Shown here piece by piece: positions 1 to 5,779 of a stretch of DNA of 5,779 bases. Position 1 is the stretch's first letter. Every line of letters begins with the position of its first letter. The notes under the pieces are model-generated. The model saw only the letters and a list, made by a program, of their open reading frames with translations, ran no database searches and was not told the DNA's origin. This stretch comes from Candidatus Merdimorpha stercoravium. GTDB lineage: Bacteria > Bacteroidota > Bacteroidia > Flavobacteriales > UBA1820. The stretch spans positions 1 through 5,779 of the forward strand of contig DVLY01000071.1 of assembly GCA_018715295.1 (NCBI GenBank), given 5' to 3'. A program made the translations under genes and the position numbers.

Positions 1-1058
1 CGGGAAACAAACAACAGGCTCCCGCGCCGAATCAACTGTCGGTAATGACCGTTGAAAAGAGTCCGGCCGACGTTTATATCTCCAAACCCGCGACGATCAA
101 GGGCGACATCGACACCGAGATCCGTCCCAAAGTAGCCGGATTCATCACCGAACTCTTGGTGGACGAAGGCAGCATCGTGCGCAAAGGCCAGCTGCTCTTC
201 AAGATCGACCAGGTCGCCTACCAGGAAGCCGTCCGTGCAGCCGAAGCTTCCGTAAAAGCCGCCGAAGCAAGCGTGGCCAGTTCCAAACTTACTCTTGAAA
301 ACAAACAGAAACTTTACGAAAAGGGCATCATCAGTGAATCGGAACTGCTGACCGCCCAATATACTTATCAAGCGCAGGAAGCTGCCCTGGCACAAGCCCG
401 CGCCCAGTACGTCAGCGCCAAGAACGATTTGAGCTACACCGAAGTAACCAGCCCGACCAACGGCGTAGTGGGGGCTATCAACTACCGCGTCGGCTCGTTG
501 GTGAGCAGTTCGACCGCCCAGCCGGTAACCGTCGTTTCCGACATTTCCACGGTATATGCCTATTTCTCGATGACGGAAAAGGAAATCCTGGAGATCACCA
601 CCCGCGCCGATGACGAAAGCCTGGCTGAATTGATCAAAAAATTCCCGGAAGTTACCCTCATCATGGCCGACGGCAGCGCATTCCCCCGCACGGGACAACT
701 CGAAACCATCAGCGGAGTAGTCAACCAAGCCACCGGTTCAGTTACCCTGCGCGCGAAATTCGACAACAAGGACAACCTGCTTCGCAGCGGCTCGTTCGCT
801 ACGGTGCGTATCCCCGAAACCACGGGCGACGTCTTGCAGGTACCCCAGTCGGCTACCTACGAGCTCCAGGACAAACATTTCGTCTACGTAGTCAAACCCG
901 ACAGCACGATTACTGCAGCTCAAATCGGGATCATGAGCAACAGCGACGGACAGAACTACATCGTTACCTCGGGTTTGGAAGCCGGGCAAAAGATCGTTAC
1001 CGAAGGTGTTTCCAAACTGCGCGAAGGCCAGAAAATTTCGCCGGTAGAGCAAAAGTAA
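1..1058 (+). CDS. RND efflux periplasmic adaptor subunit (membrane fusion protein, AcrA/MexA-like), 5'-partial
   Basis: Adaptor that links the inner-membrane RND pump to the outer-membrane channel. The frame is open to the left edge: codons from position 3 read GNKQQAPAPNQLSV before the first ATG at 45. That hydrophilic stretch looks like the linker after a lipoprotein or signal-peptide cleavage site, so the true start lies upstream and ATG 45 is probably internal. About 351 residues are visible; family members usually have about 370-390, so roughly 20-40 are missing. Counting from M45, the order is: first half of the lipoyl/barrel-sandwich domain (IRPKVAGFI, then VRKGQLLFKID), an Ala-rich alpha-hairpin with heptad-like AEASVKA/AEASVAS repeats (about 60-130), the second lipoyl half (EVTSPTNGVVG), a beta-barrel, and the membrane-proximal domain ending in SGLEAGQKIVTEG. 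The gene ends in TAA, 36 nt before the pump gene and in the same frame. Family assignment is firm; substrate is unknown. The hairpin-tip Arg of AcrA appears replaced by Asn (see findings). Confidence 0.95.
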   Translation, partial: GNKQQAPAPNQLSVMTVEKSPADVYISKPATIKGDIDTEIRPKVAGFITELLVDEGSIVRKGQLLFKIDQVAYQEAVRAAEASVKAAEASVASSKLTLENKQKLYEKGIISESELLTAQYTYQAQEAALAQARAQYVSAKNDLSYTEVTSPTNGVVGAINYRVGSLVSSSTAQPVTVVSDISTVYAYFSMTEKEILEITTRADDESLAELIKKFPEVTLIMADGSAFPRTGQLETISGVVNQATGSVTLRAKFDNKDNLLRSGSFATVRIPETTGDVLQVPQSATYELQDKHFVYVVKPDSTITAAQIGIMSNSDGQNYIVTSGLEAGQKIVTEGVSKLREGQKISPVEQK

Positions 1059-1094
1059 CATTTCAACGTCTCAACTTCGGGTAAAAGAAAAAAT
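1059..1094 (+). promoter_or_regulatory. Adaptor-pump spacer with A-rich translation start region
   Basis: This 36-nt spacer has no GGAGG-like Shine-Dalgarno sequence. Instead an A-rich run (AAAAGAAAAAA, 1083-1093) sits directly before the pump ATG at 1095. A-rich, SD-less leaders are typical of Bacteroidota translation starts. No terminator or promoter is apparent, so the two genes are probably co-transcribed. The role in initiation is inferred from position and composition only. Confidence 0.45.
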
Positions 1095-4000
1095 ATGAAA
1101 CTCAATACTTTTATCAACCGTCCGGTACTCTCGACCGTTATCTCGATCATCATCGTCATACTGGGATTTATCGGACTTACCTCCCTGCCCATCGAGCAAT
1201 ACCCCGATGTGGCGCCGCCGACCATCTCCGTGTCGGCCAACTATCAGGGAGCCAGTGCAGAAACCGTCCTGAACAGTGTCGTTACTCCGTTGGAAGAACA
1301 GATCAACGGTGTGGAAGGCATGACCTACATGACCTCCACCGCCTCCAACGACGGTAGCGCGCGCATTACCATTTACTTCGAGCACGGGATCGACCCGGAC
1401 ATGGCGGCCATCAACGTGCAGAACCGCGTTACCCAAGCCACCAACCTGCTCCCTGCGGAAGTAACCAAAGCCGGGGTTACCACACGAAAACGTATGACCA
1501 GCATGGTGATGGCCTTTGCCATCTACAGCGAAAATCCGGCTTTCGACGAAGCGTTCGTACAGAACTACGCAGACATCAACGTCCTGCCGGCCATCAAACG
1601 TGTCAATGGCGTAGGCGATGCCGCTGCTCTGGGAGCCCGCACCTACTCGATGCGCATCTGGCTCAAACCCGATGTGATGGCTACCTACGGCGTTACCCCG
1701 ACCGATGTCTCCAATGCCCTGGCCGAGCAGAACATCGAATCGGCGCCGGGAAAATTCGGACAAAACGGCGGACAGTCCTTCCAGTACGTGATCAAATACA
1801 AAGGACGCCTGAAAACCCCCGAAGAGTTTGAAAACATCGTCCTGCGCACGGACGACTCGGGAAATGTGCTGCGCATCAAAGACGTAGCCCGCGTGGAGCT
1901 GGGTGGACAGGACTACTCCATCAGTTCGCGCACCCAAGGGAAACCCTCGGTGATGGTACCGGTATACCAGATCGCCGGATCCAATGCGACGGAAGTGGTG
2001 GAAAACATCAAAGCGGAACTGAAAGGCCTCTCGCAAGATTTCCCGGAAGGCATCAAATACATGGTCCTGATGGATACCACCGACTTCCTGTACGCCTCGA
2101 TCGACAAAGTGGTCGAGACCATCATCGAAGCCTTCATTCTGGTGTTCATCGTGGTGTATGTCTTCCTGCAGGACTTCCGCTCGACCCTTATCCCGGCGAT
2201 TTCGGTGATCGTATCGCTGGTCGGTACGTTCTTCTTCCTGAACCTGTTCGGATTCTCGATCAACCTGCTCACCCTCTTCGCCATGGTATTGGCCATTGCG
2301 ATTGTGGTGGACGATGCGATCGTGGTCGTCGAAGCGGTGCATGCCAAACTGGACCAAGGCTATAAGTCGCCGCGCAAAGCCTCGATCGACGCCATGAGCG
2401 AGATCGCCGGTGCCATCGTATCCATCACCCTGGTCATGTCCGCAGTGTTCATCCCGATCACCTTCGTGGGCGGGACCACTGGTACGTTCTACACGCAGTT
2501 CGGTATGACCCTGGCCATCGCCATCCTGATCTCGGCCGTGAATGCCTTGACGCTCAGCCCGGCGCTGTGCGCCGTATTCCTCTCGGCCAAGGAAGAACAC
2601 GGAAAAGGCAAATCCTTCGCTTCGCGCTTCCACGGGGCATTCAACGTGTTCTTCGAAGCGATGAAGAACAAGTACCGCCGCTTGGTGGAAAAGATGGTGC
2701 ACATGAAAGCCGTCGCTTTCGGTATCATCATCGTGCTGACGGGCGTACTGGTACTGCTGCTGCGCACCACCCCGACGGGATTCGTCCCGGCCGAGGACAA
2801 CGGCGTATTCATGGTCGATGTCGCCCTGCCTCCGGCCACTTCGATGGAGCGCACCCAGGAAGTGCTCAACCAGGTGGACAGTATCATCGCCGCCCATCCG
2901 CTGGTCGCTTCCCGTGTCATGATCAACGGTTTCGGCTTTATCAGCAGCAACGGTAGTTCGTACGGGGCTTTCATGTGCAAACTCAAACCTTGGGATGAGC
3001 GTACCGGAAAAGGCGAAGACCTCAACAGCATCACGGCAAGCATCCAGGCTGCCGTATCGCAGATCAAAGATGCCAACATCATGATCTTCTCCCCGCCTTC
3101 CATCCCGGGATTCAGCGCATCGGGCGGTTTTGAATTCTCGTTGCAGGACCGCACGGGCGGCGATCTGAACGATTTCGTAGCTGTCGAACAACAGTTCCTC
3201 GCTGCGCTCAACCAACGCCCGGAGATCGGATATGCCATGACTTCGTTCAAGAACAACTTCCCGCAGTACATGGTAGACATCGATCCGGACAAGGCCAAGA
3301 TGGCCGGCACATCGCCCTCGGCTATTTTGAGCGCCATGCAGGGGTATTACGGAGGTCTGTATGCTTCGAACTTCAACCAGTTCGGAAAACTCTACCGCGT
3401 GATGATCCAGGCCGACACGATGTACCGAGCCAAACCCGAATCGCTCAACAACATCTACATCCGCACGGGCAACAATGAGATGGCTCCGATCAGCAACTTC
3501 ATCACCCTGCGCAAGACCTACGGTCCGGAAAACATCACGCGATTCAACCTGTACACCTCGATCTCCGTCACCGGACAGCCCAAACCGGGATATTCCTCCG
3601 GTGAAGCCATTGCTGCCGTACAGGAAGTTGCACAGGAGACCCTCCCGCAGGGTTACGGCTACGAGTTCTCCGGCCTTTCCCGCGAAGAGCAATCTTCCAG
3701 CAACCAGATCGGCGGTATTCTCGTACTGTGCCTGGTATTCGTGTACTTTATCCTGTGCGCCCTCTACGAGAGCTACATCCTGCCGTTGTCGGTGATCCTG
3801 TCGCTCCCGCTGGGTCTGTCGGGATCGTTCCTCTTCGCCCGGATGATGGGTGCCGACAACGACATCTACCTGCAAACGGCACTGGTGATGCTGATCGGTC
3901 TGTTGGCCAAAAATGCCATCCTGATCGTACAGTTCGCATTGGCACGCCGCCAACAGGGCGAAACGATCATCCAGGCAGCCATCGACGGAGCCTCCGCCCG

Positions 4001-4229
4001 TCTGCGACCCATCCTGATGACTTCGCTGGCCATGATCATCGGACTTCTCCCGCTGATGTTCGCCTCCGGAGTTGGAGCCAACGGTAACCGCACCATCGGC
4101 TCCGGTGCCGTCGGAGGTATGTTGCTGGGTACGATCTTCCAGCTGGTGGTCGTTCCGACTCTGTTCGTAGTGTTCCAAAGCCTGCAGGAGCGTTTCAAGA
4201 AGAACGATCCGGTAGAAGTAGAGGCATAA
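1095..4229 (+). CDS. Efflux RND transporter permease subunit (HAE1 family, AcrB/MexB-like)
   Basis: Proton-driven inner-membrane pump that exports drugs or other amphiphiles as a homotrimer. It has 1044 residues (AcrB has 1049) and appears complete. The start is the ATG after an A-rich leader and gives the canonical N-terminus MKLNTFINRP, followed by TM1 and the QYPDVAPP motif. Two homologous halves are visible, with TM helices near residues 10-30, 343-360, about 365-500 (TM3-6), about 538-556, 872-893 and on to TM12 near 1005-1030. The proton relay is intact: D406 and D407 in TM4 (VVDDAIVVVE), K939 in TM10 (LLAKNAILIVQF), R969 and T976 in TM11 (RLRPILMTSLA). The switch loop is present as NGFGF (611-615) but seems one residue longer than in AcrB before the conserved Gly. 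Several AcrB distal-pocket aromatics are replaced by aliphatic residues (see findings). It lies between the adaptor and channel genes in an evident operon. Family is certain by motif; substrates are not determinable from sequence. Confidence 0.98.
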   Translation: MKLNTFINRPVLSTVISIIIVILGFIGLTSLPIEQYPDVAPPTISVSANYQGASAETVLNSVVTPLEEQINGVEGMTYMTSTASNDGSARITIYFEHGIDPDMAAINVQNRVTQATNLLPAEVTKAGVTTRKRMTSMVMAFAIYSENPAFDEAFVQNYADINVLPAIKRVNGVGDAAALGARTYSMRIWLKPDVMATYGVTPTDVSNALAEQNIESAPGKFGQNGGQSFQYVIKYKGRLKTPEEFENIVLRTDDSGNVLRIKDVARVELGGQDYSISSRTQGKPSVMVPVYQIAGSNATEVVENIKAELKGLSQDFPEGIKYMVLMDTTDFLYASIDKVVETIIEAFILVFIVVYVFLQDFRSTLIPAISVIVSLVGTFFFLNLFGFSINLLTLFAMVLAIAIVVDDAIVVVEAVHAKLDQGYKSPRKASIDAMSEIAGAIVSITLVMSAVFIPITFVGGTTGTFYTQFGMTLAIAILISAVNALTLSPALCAVFLSAKEEHGKGKSFASRFHGAFNVFFEAMKNKYRRLVEKMVHMKAVAFGIIIVLTGVLVLLLRTTPTGFVPAEDNGVFMVDVALPPATSMERTQEVLNQVDSIIAAHPLVASRVMINGFGFISSNGSSYGAFMCKLKPWDERTGKGEDLNSITASIQAAVSQIKDANIMIFSPPSIPGFSASGGFEFSLQDRTGGDLNDFVAVEQQFLAALNQRPEIGYAMTSFKNNFPQYMVDIDPDKAKMAGTSPSAILSAMQGYYGGLYASNFNQFGKLYRVMIQADTMYRAKPESLNNIYIRTGNNEMAPISNFITLRKTYGPENITRFNLYTSISVTGQPKPGYSSGEAIAAVQEVAQETLPQGYGYEFSGLSREEQSSSNQIGGILVLCLVFVYFILCALYESYILPLSVILSLPLGLSGSFLFARMMGADNDIYLQTALVMLIGLLAKNAILIVQFALARRQQGETIIQAAIDGASARLRPILMTSLAMIIGLLPLMFASGVGANGNRTIGSGAVGGMLLGTIFQLVVVPTLFVVFQSLQERFKKNDPVEVEA

Positions 4230-4239
4230 CAAATCACCG

Positions 4240-5640
4240 ATGAAGACAAACATGAAAACGATCCAGATAAAAATAACGGTTGTGCTGGCCTTGATGCTGG
4301 CACTCTCCTCCTGCAACATCTACCGGCCGTACAAAACGCCCGAGATGAACACGGACGACCTGTACCGCACGGGAGCCCCGGCCGACACGGCCAACATGGC
4401 CCTGCGCCCCTGGCAGGAACTCTTTACCGACCAGAACCTGCGGAACCTCATCGACTCCGCCCTGGTCAACAACTTCGACTACCAGACCGCGATGTACAAG
4501 GTAGAAGAAGCCAATGCCGCCTTCGCGCAAGGAAAAGCAGCCTTCTTCCCCACCCTGAACCTCTCGGCCGACGGCACCCTCTCCAAAGTAGAGGATGCCC
4601 CGCACGGCGAATACTACAACTTCGCCGCCGCCTCGTCGTGGGAACTCGACATCTTCGGACGCCTTCGCTCGGCCAAACGCGCCGCCAAAGCCGCCCTGCT
4701 GCAAAGCATCGCCTACAAGCGCGCCGTGGAGACCCAAGTGATCGCCTCGGTAGCCAACGGGTACTACACGCTGCTCAGTCTGGACAAACAGTTGCGCGTA
4801 TACGACGAAACCATCCTCCTGTGGACCGAAACCGTCCGCACCATGGAGGAAATGATGGAAGCCGGTTCTACCAACCTGGCCGCCGTTACCCAGAGCCGCG
4901 CCAACCTGTACAGCGCGCAAGCCGCCCGGGAGGACATCCTGTACAACATCCGCGCTACGGAAAATTCGCTGCGCCTGCTCATCGGCCGACCGGCCGGCGA
5001 GATCGTCCGCGGCACCTTCGAGGATCAGCAGCTCACCACCGACCTGCAGATCGGCCTGCCTTCGCAACTGCTGGCCAACCGCCCCGACGTACAGCAAGCC
5101 GAGGCCGGTGTCCGGGCCGCCTTTGCCAAGACCAACGTAGCGCGCGCCGCCTTCTATCCCCGCTTTACCATCACGGCCAACGGAGGATATGCCAATGACG
5201 CCTCGGTCAGCTTCGCTCCCGGAGCTTTCTTTGCCAACCTGGTCGGCGGACTGGTACAGCCTTTGTTCAACGCCGGGACCAACCGCGCCAACCTGCGCAT
5301 CGCCAAGGCCCAGCAGGAAGAGGCTCTGCTCGCCTTTGAGAAATCGTTGATCAACGCCGGCATCGAAGTGTCGAATCTGTTGTACAACTACAACACCACG
5401 GCCAAAAAACTGGAAGCCCGCGCCCAACAGGTCGAGCAACTGCAAACCGCGGTCGATGCCTCCAACGAGTTATTCATACTCAGCAACACCACCTATCTGG
5501 AACTACTCACCGCTCAGCAGAGCCTGCTTTCGGCGCGTATCAGCCAGATCGGAGACCAACTCACCCAAATGGAGAACGTGGTCAATCTGTATCAGGCGCT
5601 CGGCGGAGGTTGGGAACGCCCGGTGGAGGAGGAGAAATAA
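4240..5640 (+). CDS. Outer-membrane efflux channel lipoprotein (TolC/OprM-like, NodT family)
   Basis: Outer-membrane exit duct of the tripartite pump, expected to trimerise into a beta-barrel plus periplasmic alpha-barrel. It has 466 residues, close to OprM and TolC in length. The N-terminus is a lipoprotein signal: Lys-containing n-region, hydrophobic VVLALMLAL, and lipobox LSSC with Cys25 as the acylation site. Family landmarks in order are RPWQELFTDQNL, AAFFP (100-104), WELDIFGR (134-141), LRLLIGRP (244-251), ANRPDVQQAE (from A279), ARAAFYP (301-307) and VQPLFNAG. AAFFP and AAFYP occupy matching places in the two internal structural repeats usual for this family. The gene starts 10 nt after the pump stop, implying co-translation in one operon. 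A second in-frame ATG at 4252 (Met5) would also keep the signal peptide, so the exact start is open. No recognisable Shine-Dalgarno precedes either ATG. Ends in TAA, 20 nt before a terminator hairpin. Confidence 0.97.
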   Translation: MKTNMKTIQIKITVVLALMLALSSCNIYRPYKTPEMNTDDLYRTGAPADTANMALRPWQELFTDQNLRNLIDSALVNNFDYQTAMYKVEEANAAFAQGKAAFFPTLNLSADGTLSKVEDAPHGEYYNFAAASSWELDIFGRLRSAKRAAKAALLQSIAYKRAVETQVIASVANGYYTLLSLDKQLRVYDETILLWTETVRTMEEMMEAGSTNLAAVTQSRANLYSAQAAREDILYNIRATENSLRLLIGRPAGEIVRGTFEDQQLTTDLQIGLPSQLLANRPDVQQAEAGVRAAFAKTNVARAAFYPRFTITANGGYANDASVSFAPGAFFANLVGGLVQPLFNAGTNRANLRIAKAQQEEALLAFEKSLINAGIEVSNLLYNYNTTAKKLEARAQQVEQLQTAVDASNELFILSNTTYLELLTAQQSLLSARISQIGDQLTQMENVVNLYQALGGGWERPVEEEK

Positions 5641-5660
5641 TCTCCCCTGGCCTCTTTGGC

Positions 5661-5713
5661 GGGCAAACAAAAAGCCCGTCGGGAATTCTTCCCGACGGGC
5701 TTTTTGTTTGCCC
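5661..5713. terminator. Strong bidirectional intrinsic terminator, 25-bp perfect inverted repeat
   Basis: The left arm (5661-5685) and right arm (5689-5713) are perfect reverse complements over 25 bp, separated by TTC (5686-5688). The core hairpin is GCCCGTCGGGAA/TTCCCGACGGGC (5674-5700), followed by TTTTTGTTT on the + strand. Because AAACAAAAA lies on the left side, the minus strand also reads as hairpin plus T-tract. The structure therefore fits rho-independent termination in both directions: it ends the efflux operon and would shield it from a convergent transcript. The complementarity continues through the A/T tracts to GGGC/GCCC, which a terminator does not need. Confidence 0.93.
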
Positions 5714-5779
5714 CCCCTTGCCACCGGCTTTTCCGATTTCTTCCCCCCCCCTCATCGGAAGAATTTTCACTGCAAAACG
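5714..5779. other. Non-coding C-rich tail after the terminator
   Basis: No gene is supported in these bases. They hold the rest of a C7 run (5711-5717), a C9 run (5743-5751) and a weak 7-bp inverted repeat TTCCGAT/ATCGGAA (5731-5737 and 5754-5760) with a 16-nt loop. It is probably the start of the intergenic region to the next gene, whose orientation cannot be told from here. Confidence 0.5.

Noticed and set aside
45..47. ATG at 45 as the true start of the adaptor gene
   Set aside because: The frame is open to the window edge with a typical post-signal linker (GNKQQAPAP), and starting at 45 would leave a periplasmic adaptor without any export signal.
2567..2956. Plus-strand open frame inside the pump gene in another frame
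   Set aside because: Arg/Gly/His-rich composition typical of an out-of-frame reading of a GC-rich gene, with no domain and no start context. The same applies to 3475-3795, 3728-4087 and 4638-5198.
1071..4319. Very long minus-strand open frame (1082 codons) opposite the pump gene
   Set aside because: It is exactly in codon register with the pump, so it stays open merely because the pump lacks TTA, CTA and TCA codons. Its product is His/Arg/Gly/Asp-rich with no recognisable domain, while the sense strand encodes an unmistakable RND protein.
4234..5445. Minus-strand open frame (403 codons) opposite the channel gene
   Set aside because: Same codon-register artefact. The Gly/Val/Gln-rich product resembles no family I know, and the sense strand carries a clear channel lipoprotein.
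5731..5760. Possible second hairpin TTCCGAT/ATCGGAA after the main terminator
   Set aside because: It has only 7 bp, a 16-nt loop and no solid T-tract directly after the stem. It could be chance, so it is noted within the tail and not called a terminator.
5503..5770. Short minus-strand open frames at the right end
   Set aside because: They run through the terminator palindrome and the C homopolymers, overlap the channel gene 3' end, and have low-complexity products.

Overview
This window holds most of a tripartite RND drug/solute efflux operon, all on the + strand: a periplasmic adaptor (cut at its 5' end by the window edge), an inner-membrane HAE1-type RND pump, and a lipoprotein outer-membrane channel. 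A strong bidirectional intrinsic terminator follows, and the window ends with a short C-rich non-coding tail. The layout is adaptor 1-1058, 36 nt gap, pump 1095-4229, 10 nt gap, channel 4240-5640, terminator 5661-5713, non-coding tail 5714-5779.

The likely host is a Bacteroidota member with fairly high GC, for example of the Alistipes/Rikenellaceae type. This is inference. The signs are AcrA/AcrB/OprM-like proteins in adaptor-pump-channel order, A-rich or featureless start contexts without a Shine-Dalgarno sequence, a channel that is a lipoprotein with a short signal peptide, and GC-rich third codon positions with very few TTA, CTA or TCA codons. No regulator, integrase, insertion sequence, RNA gene or CRISPR array is visible. 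The promoter and any TetR/AraC-type regulator would lie upstream of the window.

The three proteins should form one machine. The RND trimer takes substrate from the periplasm or outer inner-membrane leaflet using proton motive force, the adaptor bridges, and the outer-membrane channel releases substrate outside the cell. The pump keeps the whole proton-relay set (D406, D407, K939, R969, T976). Several aromatic residues that line the AcrB distal drug pocket are aliphatic here, so its substrate range cannot be assumed to match AcrB.

I found no previously undescribed system. The points most worth checking are the altered drug pocket, the 25-bp perfect-arm terminator palindrome, an unusual residue at the adaptor hairpin tip, and the near absence of three codons, which creates very long but almost certainly non-coding antisense open frames.
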